Below are positions 1 through 12,600 of a DNA stretch of 64,000 nucleotides, in pieces. Numbering within the stretch: position 1 is the stretch's first letter; each line of letters starts with the position of its first letter. The stretch comes from Apoda limacodes. Lineage: Eukaryota > Arthropoda > Insecta > Lepidoptera > Limacodidae. Location of the stretch: NCBI GenBank assembly GCA_946406115.1, contig OX291552.1:10240836-10304835 (forward strand), read 5' to 3'. A program made the position numbers and the translations under genes. The notes beneath the pieces were generated by a model that worked only from the letters and a program-made list of their open reading frames with translations, searched no databases and was not told where the DNA came from.

Positions 1-412
1 CCGGCTCGCGCACCAAGGGTTCCATACAAACTTATTATATGCAGATAGTTCTTCTATTATGAAATCAAGTCTCACAGGCTTATGTCTGAATTAACAGTTT
101 TTGGATGTTTCCTATATTCTTGCACCAATTTCATGATTCTATAGAATCCTATAGGACAGGGAGTACCCATTTTAGTCCCCAGTTTTATTTGTGTCACAAT
201 ATGCGACAAAATGACCATATTTTAGGGATATTTTTTTATTTCATTGTCTTAGAAGCTTGATTTGTTTTACAACTTTAGTATTTGAAATTAATTTCAACTT
301 GATACCTTCACGCGTTCCCCCAAACGGATCTTGATAGACAGACGAACAGACGGACAACAAAGTGATCCTATAAGGGTTCCTTTTTTACTTTTGAAGGAAC
401 CCTATAAATCGA
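1..412 (+). repeat. Interspersed repeat, lepidopteran type
   Basis: It begins with a CGCGCACCAAGGGTTCC block and ends with a GACAGACGGACAAC stretch followed by TATAAGGGTTCC. The same two blocks, in the same order, bound the longer copy at 52365-52975, and the reverse order is seen at 2121-2408. I recognise the family from memory of moth and butterfly genomes, but I cannot assign it to a class. Confidence 0.6.
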
Positions 413-561
413 AAAACATTTTTTTTCTGTTAATGTTAAACATTAAAGCAATCGTATCTTAGTTGATAGAACTGTCGGTATTGTATACAAAGTAAGTATA
501 ATTAAAAAATCTATTACATAGAAGAAAAATTTTAGAAAGTAAGTTATTCTTTCTTTTCCAG

Positions 562-676
562 GATAATAGTCGAAAACTGCGTATTAGAGGGATTTGCTAT
601 TGCAACTTTGGATGGTGCCACAGTCAATTTAGGACATGACGCTTTTAATTTAGTCAATTGTGACTTTACCGTCGAG
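562..676 (+). CDS. Gene A, first visible exon
   Basis: The acceptor is TTCTTTTCCAG before 562 and the donor is GAG|GTTAGT. The first base completes an upstream codon and the next 38 codons are open. They include VENCVLEGF, which resembles the LKNMVLSGL motif of the exon at 21453. Ends in phase 0. Confidence 0.75.
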
Positions 677-3600
677 GTTAGTACTATTTTTAAGTTTCAA
701 TTATCTACATTACTGTATTATTTATCTTATAACCAACTAATTAGTCATTTGTTTTTCCCACTCAGAAGACGTCCACTGTAGTACTACAGCTCTGTCTAGA
801 CGCCTTCGATGGCCGACTGTTTGAATTAAATAAATGTTTAAGCTGTGGTAGGACGTAGGCTACTCCAATATGTCCCACAACGGCCGGTTTTAAGCCGCCT
901 GCTTCCACTGGCTGCTGCGGCTCTGACGTCGTTTGTCGACCTGGTAGAAGACCTTCCAACGCAGCGTTTTTTAATCCACGGTTGCCACTCGAGTACCTTT
1001 CTTCCTCATCAGTTTAATACTTCCACTTGTTACAGTGCAACAAATTTTTCTTACCTTCTGACTTTGGGTGTTTGGTCGCTAGTGTGTGTGTTCACACCAT
1101 TTTTGATATGGCGACTGTAGTTTTGATTCGGCGAGTAGCGTTCCTAACAACAACCGCGGTATAGGCGTGACATGGACATTAAACCTTACCTTAGTTTTAA
1201 TAATCTACGTTCATTCTAATGCCTTACATAGGTAAGTAGGTAAAGTTGGTAAACTCTACTGAATATCCTTGTCAAATTTTTACCAGAGAACACATTAAAT
1301 GGAAAGCTGACCATTACATCAAGGTATTTTTTCCCTCATCGCTAAACCAGGTCTTCGCTGCCCAACAAGAGGCCATGATCAATATAGACAAAAAAAGCTT
1401 TAAACAAATAGAGCAGTGACCAGTATCTGGTCGTGCAGAACTTGGTTTAATTGCATTTGTGTTTCTTTAATATCTTCCAGATATCTTCTCCGGGGTTCGG
1501 CACTCCACCCATCATTGCACCGTACTTCCCAGAAGCAGATTGTAAGCGTTAATTAACTTAAATTATAGACATATAAATAGCTATTTCTAGGAAAACTTTA
1601 TTGAAATATTCATCGTGTTTTTAAGGTAAAAATTTGCAAACCTTGCTGATGAAGCCTATAAGCGCCGAGCTACTGCCGAAACTTCAAGGGATAGTGACCA
1701 CTTTATTGAATACAACGTCGATCTTCGATACAAATCTACACAAATATATGTAAGAGAAATTTAAGTTAAAACTGAATTTGTGGCACAAACAGTGAGCTGC
1801 AATTGCGATCAGTCAGTTATTAGAGGCTTAAAGAGCGTATATTAGGCGTTTATCAGGATTACATATAATCAGACAGTTTTTAGAGGTACAAAGCGTTTAA
1901 AGAGCGTATATTAGGCGTATATCAGGATTACATCTAATCAGACAGTTATTAGAGGTACAAAGCGCTTAAAGGGCGTATATAAGTTAATTAATGCCGTCAA
2001 GTGATTTGTTTTATTCTCCTTTTAATTGAAAGCAAATTCCAAAGATCTAATTGTTGAAAATATGGTAGTGCCTAATTCTATGGTAATATTATAATATAAT
2101 ACAGCTGAAGAGTTTGTTTTTTAGGGTTCCGTACCTGAAAGGTAATTAGGGACCCTATTACTAAGGCTTCGCTGTCCGTCCGTCCGTCTGTCACCAGGCT
2201 GTATCTCATGAACCGTTATAGCTAGACAGTTGAAATTTTCACAGAAGATGTATTTCTGTTGCGGCTATAACAACAAATACTAAAAAACAGAAAACAATAA
2301 ATATTTAAGGGGGTCCCATACAACATACGTGATTTTTTTTTGCTTGTTTTTGTAGATAATGGTACGGAATCCTTTGTGCGCGAGTCCGACTCGCACTTGG
2401 CCGATTTTTTTAACGCTTATCTCTTGAACTATCGTTCGGATTTAAAAATTATATTTTTGCATTTGATAGCCTAATTCTTGAGGAAGGTTATAGGCTATTG
2501 CACATCACGCACCGATCCGTAAGGAGAGTATAGACTAGAGCCTTAACTTGTAACAGAACAATGAGCATTCGCCGCCTTTAATTTTTAACGAACATAAATG
2601 CTTTAGTTTGCCGGTGTTGTACCATTCGTGAAAACGTTACATTGAGTACATGGATGTGCTCGAAAAATTGCTTTAGTCTATACCCACCTTTAGGATCCGA
2701 GAAAAAAGAAATAAGTCAGAAAGAACCCTAAGCAAAAACGACGTAAGAGCTAGGGCGAGCGATGGTGGCGACGGGAAGGGCAGAATAACGTTTGCTAGGT
2801 CAGCTTGTTAAAGTATAAAATGGCTAAAGCAACTAAAAGATGTACTCTACAAAAAATACAAAACGTTTTAAATAAAATTCATGACTAGTTTTATATTTTT
2901 AATATTCGAACAATGTATAAATGTTCTGGCTCATGTGACTGACCGTCATAAGAAGTACCTTTAAATTTTATGTTTTAATAAAAATGTATGATCCTACTTT
3001 TTTTAAAGTCATGCCCAGGAAAACATATTTAAGAAAACAGGGAAATACATGACCGATTTAGTTCAAGATATGAACCGGAGGACAATTAAGCGAAATGATG
3101 GCTCCGTGAAACTGAACAACTTGAGGGTGCAAATGGATACAATGGTACGTTTAATTATTTGCCTATATTGTAACATACAATAGTCTCCATTTTCTTTCAG
3201 CGGCTTTGCCTTCCTATTTTTTGTAGTAGTAGTATCTTTAGAACCAATAAGAACCCTATTTACGCCCTTTATATCACTATACTACGTCATTAAGTAGGTA
3301 TACTCAGCATACTTACGAATGGGTAAGGCATATTTTACATAATACAAAGATCTACAAAAAAGAGGGGAACCGCAAATCAAAAAGTATATCTTGTACCAAC
3401 AGATAGGACATTCACTCTATGACCGAATTTATTTAGAGGTTAGTCTTCAAGAGAAAACACCGCAGGATGGCCGACTGTGTGTGTGAGTTGTGTGCAAAGT
3501 ATCCATATATAGATATTGATATGAGTGATGGTTCTTTATGGATATATTAGGGATGGATTTTTTATATTGTTTTGTATAAATCTTTATGAGCAGGCCACGT

Positions 3601-6600
3601 TGAGGCTAACTGTCCTTGATTATCGCGTTAATAGAAACTAAATATAGGTTGAGCCTCAATTTAGCGCGCTAATTTATAATGGCATTAATGATGTAGCTGC
3701 TGGTACATTTCCAGCTCTAGATTCGTTGTGCTAGTGCTAGTGTGATAGATAAATTACACAAAAGATTCTTAAGTAAGGGCAACGGACTGAGAACTGAATA
3801 ACATGATTTATTCTTGGCTATTTTTCATGGTTCAAACATTTCATCCGATATTTTTCAATTATATTCCTTCGTAATCTTTTTTTTAATTAAAATATATTTG
3901 TTTTAAATTGCATCAAATCGAATTTTGAAGTTACTTTTATATGATTTTGCAGCTTTTTTCTGTTATTTCATTACACTGGGTGTTGGTATACAGTAGTAAA
4001 CAATAAATGGTTCAATGACATTTTCAAAACAAAAATCCATATCCAATTGTGTCTATCCAACGCTAATTATCTATACTTATATTATAAAGAGGAAAGATTT
4101 GATTGTTTGTTTGTATTGAATAGGCTCCGAAACTATTGGACCGATTTGAAAAATTCTTTTACCATTAGAAGCCGACATTATCCCTGATGAACATAGGCTA
4201 CTTTTAAACGCTGGAAAATGCTTAATTCTTACGGGAAAACGGGTAATAGGACAACGGGTAGTCAGAATTATCCTGCCGTATTTATCTTTTTCACATAACT
4301 TCTAAACGGCTGAACCGATTGGGTTGAAATTTTATATGGGTATTTCGATGGTTGCCTGGATGATTTAAAAGAACAATTGGACCCGGTAGGTGGCGCTGCT
4401 ATCGGTATGACAACTACTAAACAGCTTGAACGATTGGGTTGAAATTTTGTATGTGTATTTCCATGGTTTCACAGCACGAATTATGCTATTAAAGAGGAAA
4501 GATTTGATTTTTCTTTTCTATAATTGAGGAGTTGACGAAAGAACCTACGCCGATAACGAAATTTATAAGCAGGCAGAAGCTAGTTTAGAATACACAGAAT
4601 AAGGTCTACTTACCTTTGCAATTAGAACCAAATTTATTTATTAATTTGATTTATTTATTTATTTATTGGTACAATTGTAAACTTACAGGTAACCCAAAGC
4701 GTTTATAATCAAGTTAAAATTAGTTATTTACTATACAAGATAAAAAATAATTATATATGCATATATGCACCAACGAATATTTGCTTCATCCAAGATATTA
4801 TTTTTCCTAAATATTTAAAATAATATGAAGTTAACACAAGATCAAATTTTTTTTAAACCAGTAAATAAAACTCTATCAGTTTAAGACAATATTTAATATA
4901 TTGAAGAAAAATATGCTTTTTTATTTGAATTACTTTGTTTTTTTTGGTCGTAGAACTTCTTGTGTTATTAAACGAAAAAAAATTGTAGTTTACACAAGAG
5001 AATAGTGCTCTTAACTTAACTGCAGCTCTTAAATGATTAACATTATATTATGTTTAAAACAAAAAATGTTTTGGTCCAAAATTACAGTCTGTCAAGATAA
5101 GCATTGTTAAACAAAGTTTTTTTATTAGCCTTTGTAAGAGCACTACTGCAGGGGCACAGGCCTTCTTTCTGGAGGCTTGGGCCATATAGGGTCAGTCTAC
5201 CGCACTGACTTAGTGTGACTTGGCGGACGTTTGTCGAGCTAGTGCCCTACTGCAGGGGCACAGGCCTCTTTCTAGAGGCTTGGGCCATATAGAGTCAGTC
5301 TACCGCACTGCCTTTGTGTGACTTGGCGGACGTTTGTCGAGCTAGTAGTGTTAGCGACGGACCACACGAAACACATAAATAAGGATAGGATAGGATAGGA
5401 TATAAGGATTAAAATGTAAACATTTTTAAATAAGGATTTTTTGATAAATAAAGTCGTATTGACACAATAGGGTAGCTCTAAAACGATACGTAAAATAATA
5501 AGTTAGTAAGTTGTAAGGTTTGTGAATTATATGATAAATAAATAATAATAAGTTGTAACGTTGCAAGTGACGAAAAATAAAGTCACAACAACTAGGATAG
5601 AAGTATGTCGTTGAAATGTGAGATAGAGTACATAAGGTTTGCTCAACTATGTACATTTTAAGTAAGAAGGTTAAATAAATAGTAAGATATATAAGAAATA
5701 ACGTAGAAATAACTTAAGGAAGCGCATGTATTTCGTAAATAATATCTCGTGTAAACTTAGTAACTATAGCTAATGTCAATAAGGATTTAATATGTAGGAT
5801 TGTCAAAAATAAAATATACGATGTAAAATAATAGTTTAGGCGTAAATAACATGTAGTGTAAGATATGTACTCAAGCAGAGTTGAGTTAAATTCTTAATAA
5901 TTCTTAATAATACGTAAATAGTTAAAATCTGTCAGTGTAAAATTTGTATTTGTGTAATTGTATGAAAAGTAAGAGCGTGAATTTTTAAATAATAAGCAAT
6001 ACGTTGAAGATTACGCCCTCAAACTTTGCTTAGTTCAACAAACTCCCGCGCACTTTGCCGTGGAGCTACGTGGGTCTCTTCTCTATCACCCTACTGGGTG
6101 TTGAGGTGCGGGTGTCGGGGGAGGGGAATTTACCTCCCACCATGACCCGGGCAGAAGCTCAGGGGTGCTGAACACCCCCGGTGAAATTTGAAAAGGCGGC
6201 CTACTTATCAGGCCCCTTTGTGGCTAATATATAATCGCCATAAGCGATATAGAAAATAGAAAAAATAAAATAAAATACGAGAGTAGACGCCAGAAAAGAA
6301 AACAAAAATAGAAGCAAAATAAAACAAAAGTAAAAATAAAGCAAAACAAAAGAGCGAAATTAAAATAAAATAAAAATGAAGCAAAAACAAAACAAAAACG
6401 AAAATAAAAATAAAAATAAAATAAAAATAAAAGCGAAATAAAAACAGAAATAAAAGCAAAAATAAAATAGAGGCGAGAAGGGCGATAAGAATGGAATGGA
6501 ATGAAGGGAGGAGGGTAAGGAGGTAGGAGGATGAATAAGTAAACTTATTCACCCACAGGAATGAGCTCTCGGGGGAGAGCCCTGCCTTCCGGCGGGCGGG

Positions 6601-9600
6601 CGTGTAGGGGTGCTATGCCCCTTAAGTGTACGTGGTGGCTGTTGTCAGCGCGGGTGAATAAACGTTTCGACAAACCAGATATGAACTCTGCGAGTGGCTC
6701 GGTTTTGGTGTCTCTAGCGATGGTGGAGTTGCGGACGTAGCGTCCCGCGCCGGTGATTAATCTCAGCGACTTATTTTGGACAACCTGGAGCTTACGTTTG
6801 TTGGTAGAAGATAGAAGACCGTACCAAGCAGGGGCTGCGTAGGTCAGTCTCGACCGTATGTACAACTTGTACAGGCGAATTTTGGTTCTGAGTGGCAAGT
6901 CAGAGGAAAGCACCGGTCTAAGGCACGCCCGTGACGCGACCGCGCCTGCTGACACATGGTCTAGCATTTTGCGCATGCGTAATGGGCGGTCTATAATACA
7001 ACCTAGGTACTTTACGCTGGGTTGCCACTCAATGACTTGACCTCGAAACACAAGTTTCGGTGGGAGAAACTTTTGCAGGCCGGTCAGTAGTGCTGATGTC
7101 TTGCTGGCATTAACGGCTATTCTCCACTTGTCCAGCCAGCCAGGCAAAGTGTCCAATAGTCGCTGCATTTTTTTGGCTGCTAAACTAGCTTTGCGGGAGG
7201 AGGACATATAGGCGCTGTCGTCCGCGTAAAGGGCTAGGGTGACGTCTTCAACACCTTCAGCTAGACCGGAGTCACTGAGAGTGGGGATGTCGTTGGTGTA
7301 TAACGCGTATAGCAGTGGCGATAGGCAGCTACCTTGAGGTACCCCTGCTCTAATGGGTTTACATGCTGACTGGTTGTTCTCGACCGAGACATAGAAGCTT
7401 CGTTTGTCCAGAAACGAGGCTATTACTCGCCCGAGCATCGGAGGGATGTCCGTCTCTAACAGCTTGTGTATTAAGCCTTCGTGCCAAACTCGATCGAAAG
7501 CCTTCTCCATATCGAGAAAGACTCCGACAGTGCGCCTGCCCTTGTTTAGCTCGAAGGCCATGTGATGGAGCACTCGTACAAGCTGAAGAGTGGTACTGTG
7601 GCTGTCTCTAAAACCAAACTGTTCAGGCCTAAGCTGGATATGCGGGGATATCCTAAGTAAAAGTAGGCGTTCGAACAACTTGGCTAAGTTGGACAGCAGT
7701 GTAATCGGTCGGTAATGTTCTGGGCGATGACGATCTTTCCCTGGTTTCGGGAGAACAATGATTTTGCCGATCTTCCACGGAGATGGAAAATGTCCAGTGC
7801 GCAATATCCCATTAAAGATACGGGTGAGTGCCACCAGACCCTTCCTAGGCAGCATAATAATCGCTGTGTTTGGAATCTCGTCGGGACCGGGTGATTTGCG
7901 CTTGTTAAGTTTAGAGGCCTCCTTCCTGACCTCTTTAGGCGAAATAAAATAATCACCTCTTAGTGGTGGGGCTGGGGCCGCGAGAAACTGCTCTACGCGT
8001 TCTGTAACTCCTAATGTGTGGTCGGGGTCGATAATGGGGTTCGGCCTAAATTGGTCCTCGAAATGTTCCGCAAAAAGTTCCGCGCGGTTCGCTGCGTGGT
8101 AGTGGCGAATGCCACCGGAATCTATGAGAGGGCAAATTGGGGCGGGGGTTTTGGTTATTTGTCGGGCCAAGCGATACAGTGCCGTGTCATCCTCACTGGC
8201 TTTAAAAATCACTTGGTCCCACGAATGCTGCCTGTAGTTGGCGATTTCTGACCGCAGTTCTGCGCTGAACCTGTTAAGGTCCCTCTTAGCAACTGGGCAG
8301 CGAGTTTGACACCAGTGCTTACGAAGGGCCCTTTTTTCCCTAATTTTTGCGCGGAGGTGCGCCGGTAAAAGTTTTTTACCAGAAACTGTGGCTGAGATAC
8401 TGGTCGACTCCCTTAGGGCCTGTGCAATGGCAGTTGTAAAAGTACTAACTGCCTCTTCGACCTCTAGGGGAGTAGAAATGCCACCAGCCGGGAGTTTGTA
8501 GTCCAGCATGGCGCGGTGGAAAGTGGCCCAGTCTGTTATTCTGCGGGGGTTGGGGAGCGGTTTACCAGTTGCGGACACTCCAAGGACCAATAAGATTGGC
8601 AGATGCTGAGTGTCAGTGTCGTGGAGGACCTCTAACGACATTGACCAGCTAATATTGTGGGCTAATGCGATGTCCAATACGTCCGGCGCGTGATTGTCAG
8701 TAGAGGGGTAGTGCGTTGGTGATCCTGGACCGATGACTAAATAGTTTTTGCTCTCAGCATCTGCTTTTAGTTCACGACCCGATTTGGATGAAATTCGTGA
8801 ACCCCAGTGTTGATGTTTGGTGTTGAGGTCACCTAAGATAAGTGTGGGGGTGGCATCGCAAAAGATATTGTCGATGTCGCTTGGAACGAAGGGGGTTGAT
8901 GGTGGCTTATATGCGGCGAAGACTTTAAGCTCCGCATTGCCGACCTTTAGTTTTACGCCTATAGACCGAATGTATGTAAAAAGGGGAAGGGGTAGTAATT
9001 CGTGAATAAGGTCACGTCTAATTAATACAGCCGTACCCCTGAAGGCCATATTAGCGGGAGAGATTTCGTCTCGCCTATAGGTGAAGAAATTTGGAATGCG
9101 GAGCTCATTCTCACCTCGGAGTTTCGTTTCGCCCAGTAACACAATGTGAACATCGTGTTCCTGGACTAACGTTCTGAGGGCGGCTGTCTTGCCAGTTATG
9201 CCCCCAGGGTTCCAGTACACAATTCTCAATTTAAGGCCCCGATGAGGCCCCATTAAATTCCCACGTGAGAATTGTGGTGAGTTGTGCCAATCCATTAAAA
9301 AGGGCTGGCAACGGATTTTGGCCGGCTGCGATGGCCTCTATGGCCGCGTTTAGTGCCGCTATTGCGGCTCTAGCCACGTTTAGGGCACCAGCTTGCATGC
9401 GGGGTGGGCCCTGTGTGTATTGTGTGCCGCTAGGCCGAATTTGCGCGGGGGGTTGATGCTGCTGGGCAGCGTCGGTGCGTGATTTTGATTTTGGCGGTTG
9501 GTTGGTGGTGGGTGGTTGAGACGTATGGGGGGGTTGCGGGGGGTCCGCAAATTGGGGGGGGGGCATAAAAATATAGGGGGCAAATTGTGTGTCCGGCGCT

Positions 9601-12600
9601 ACCGCAGTGTTAGTCGGAACCGTTGTTGTGGGTTGCGGGGCGGATTTTTTCCGGCGTGGCCTCTTTTTTCTCCCGAGAGCTTGGGATCTGTCGGTGGGGG
9701 GGTTGGCGGGGGGCATTAAATTTGCGCCCGAGGATAAGTCATACTCCTGCGGCTGCAATTGTTGCAGGGGAGTGGGTAAAGGCGGGGGCAAATTTGTAGC
9801 CCGTTGGGCTTTATTACGGGGCAACGGAGGGTTAATGGTCACCCCCCTACGTCTCGCCTCGCGCCGGAAAACGGGACACGAGCGGCTGTTGGCTGTGTGT
9901 GCTTGCCTGCAGTTTACACATTTGACTGCAACCGATTGCCGATCGCAGTCGGACGCCGGGTGCTCGCCGCCGCAGCGCACACATTTGATTGGCCGGTGGC
10001 AGTTAGAGGAGGCATGGCCAAATGCCTGGCATCTATGGCATTGTGCCGGACCGGGGCGAGTACGCCAAGCCTCGATCGTTATGCCAGGCATGCTGAGCAG
10101 CTCGTTAACTGCGTACAGCTGTTGCAGCTCCGCAGAAGTGTGCCTGAGCTGTAGCTGGGCATAATATATGCAGTTGGGTCGACCCCTAACTGCAGGAATT
10201 TGCCGCACGTGCGACACTGGGAAGCCGGCGAAGGAGAGGTCCTCAGCAAGCTCGGCAAGCGAGGTATCCTGAGGGAGCCCCTTGATGGCAATTTTATGTG
10301 GTCGGTCGCTGTCTAAGCTGTAGCAGTACCAAGATACTGCGTGGTCCAGCTTAGACAGCTCGTCTATATAGGCCACTACCGTACGATACTCTAGGGGCGA
10401 TTTAGGGAAAAATCGTACCCCTTTGCCAAACGGCCGGGCGTTGGGTGCGTGGCCTAATATAGAGTGCATCTTTTTAAGATGCGTCGACCACTGGGGGAGG
10501 GACTCTACGACTATGGGGGGGTGACTATTTTTGACTTTTTTGTCGTTGGCACTGGCATCAACGCTAGCCGGCTGAGCGACAGCTTGCGATGGCGGGGCTA
10601 TAGCGGTTTGGGCGCTTATTGCCTGGGCATAGGATCGACCGCTTGGTGGCGCTGGCGCATGGGGTGCGGCAGGCTGGGGGGGGGAGACTTCAGCAATTTC
10701 CATCCCTTCAACAGGGGTGGGGTCATGGGGCACCTCTACGGCGGTTTTTGAAGTCGACGGCTGATTGGCGAGAGCCTTTTGCCGATCGGCAATGGCTTCT
10801 CTTGCCTCAAGTCGGGCACGTTCGGCGGGGTCCTTGGATGGGCTGAGTGAGAAGGGTCTCGGCCTAACATCTCTGCCACGTACCCTAGGGTCTCGCTGCG
10901 GCAGGGGGATTGAGGGCGGGTTCAAATTCCGCTGTACTGTCATTGGGGGCGTTACCTTACTTATCTGGCTTATGTTAATGCCTTGTTTGGGCGATGATGA
11001 TTGTGGGTCAGGCCGGGGCGGGGTGTCCACTATGGGAGAAAGCATTGAAGGGAGGGTAGGGAGGTCCTCGTCCCTAAAGACTTCGTCGCCGGACTCAGAG
11101 GCCGAGTACACCGACGACTGTGATATGGCCTGTTACTGTGATATGGCCTGTGGAGCTACTAGGCCGGGCGTGAATTTTGAAAATATTAGCAATACGCTTG
11201 CGAGACGCCCTTTGCATTTTTTGGCTCTTAAAGCCACAGTTTTTGAGATATTTGTATAAATTCTTTTTCATAATGTTTGTAAAATTAATAGCTATCTGTA
11301 GAAAGTAATTGTCATATAGAGAAAATTCATTTTTATATTTTAAACTAACAAAAACATGTATCTCCATACAAACGAGTTGTAGACAAAGACGGCAAGAATT
11401 GTAAGAGTAGTCTAGCAATAGTTTACAACCGGAACGGTAATTTTATGGCCTGCCGCTTTGTTCGAAATTGTTTAAAACTCGAGCGATCCAGCAGTCGTGG
11501 TCAGTCAGTCAGGTCAGTCGCAGTTCGCAGCAAGAAAGCAAGAAAGGAAGAACCAACAATCAAGGAAGAAACTCTGCAAGAAAATAAGTGCTCAATTGAA
11601 GGTTCAAGAAAGAAACGCTGCTAGGAAAAAGGAAGAAACTCTGCTAGAAATTAAGTGTGAAATAAGTGCTCTAGTGTAAATAAATTCTTCACAAGAAGAC
11701 TCAGCTTCACTTCGGCTATTTTATTTTGCGCTCAAGAAATCTTCGTGGTCAGCGGTTCACAAGTGCGACACCCGGCTTCACCCGTCCGGCCCGCAATACG
11801 GTCGCCCACAACATACAGTCCACTATAAACACGTCAGTGGCCTAGTCTAGTAGCTAGCTACCGTACGGTTGTCTAATTTCTACGGCGCTTCGTTGTCGTA
11901 GCTTCGTTTTAGCAACCGAGGAAGCTAGCCTACGCCCGTCGCCGCTGTGCGTGTTCGTAACAATTTTCTGGTCCTGTCGAGCCGGATTTGGGAAAAAAGA
12001 AGCCGTCAACATGCCGACCACAAGATCCGATTCATCGCGTTCCAAGACGACCGAGTCAACCCAGACGAAGACTACTGGAGAGAGCAGCGGTACATCGAGA
12101 GATTGGAGCCAGTGCACGCCGACCGAAACTAGTACTGACGTCACCAGTCAGTCTACGAAGACAATAAGGACAGCCCCCCCCAGCACCAGTGCAGAAGAGT
12201 CCGGGGAGCTGAATATCGTAGCTGACACCAACAACGCAGTACCAGCCAGGCCTGCATTGCCACCGCCTGCACCGCTGCCCAAAGAAAAGGGTACAACGAA
12301 TGGTCAAGTCCAAAGGAGGAACCGTGACATCGAAACGCAGTCCGTCCGCTCAAATAAGAGAAGACAAGCGGAGGCTCGTGCTTGAATGGAGCTGGCTCGT
12401 AAAGAAGTTGAGCTGGCTCAAGCCAAACTAAAGCTAGCAGAAGTGGAAGCCGAGTCCGAAGAAGATGAAGAAATAGAGATCTTCGAAAGGACCCATGAAG
12501 TGGAGGAATGGCTTGTCCAAACTGAAGAGAGGCAAGACAAGCGAAGACATCATCACGAAAGGCCAGCTCCAACCAAAGAAAAGAAGAGCGACATCCAAGA

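Larger units (their letters stand above)
6070..11149 (-). mobile_element. Full-length Jockey-clade non-LTR retrotransposon
   Basis: It is 5,080 bp long, inserted in reverse orientation and flanked by a 10-bp target duplication GTGGAGCTAC at 6060-6069 and 11150-11159. It encodes ORF1 (gag-like with three CCHC knuckles) and ORF2 (endonuclease plus reverse transcriptase), overlapping by 65 bases. Neither ORF has a stop or frameshift. The 3' end has no poly(A) tail, and only about 38 bases lie upstream of the first long open frame. Confidence 0.93.
5349..11962 (+). repeat. 5' LTR, split by a Jockey element
   Basis: The LTR pieces are 5349-6069 and 11160-11962, 1,524 bp in total. The ends are TGTTA and TAACA. 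GGATA repeats lie near 5388. The point of interruption is LTR position 721, where the 3' LTR carries the uninterrupted sequence GTGGAGCTAC at 18313-18322. Confidence 0.93.

Noticed and set aside
845..1120. Open frame of 91 codons on +
   Set aside because: No ATG, no splice signals that fit, and it is antisense to a LINE fragment and a MITE.
1287..1323. Possible small exon of gene A
   Set aside because: It has an acceptor and a GT donor and is open in two frames, but its 37 bases break the phase between 562-676 and 1481-1541, which fit each other directly.
6208..6552. Hydrophobic open frame on -
   Set aside because: It is the translation of the T-rich tract in the Jockey 3' UTR, all Phe, Leu and Ile.
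9589..10164. Long open frames on + across Jockey ORF1
   Set aside because: They are shadows of GC-rich ORF1, which alone has zinc knuckles.
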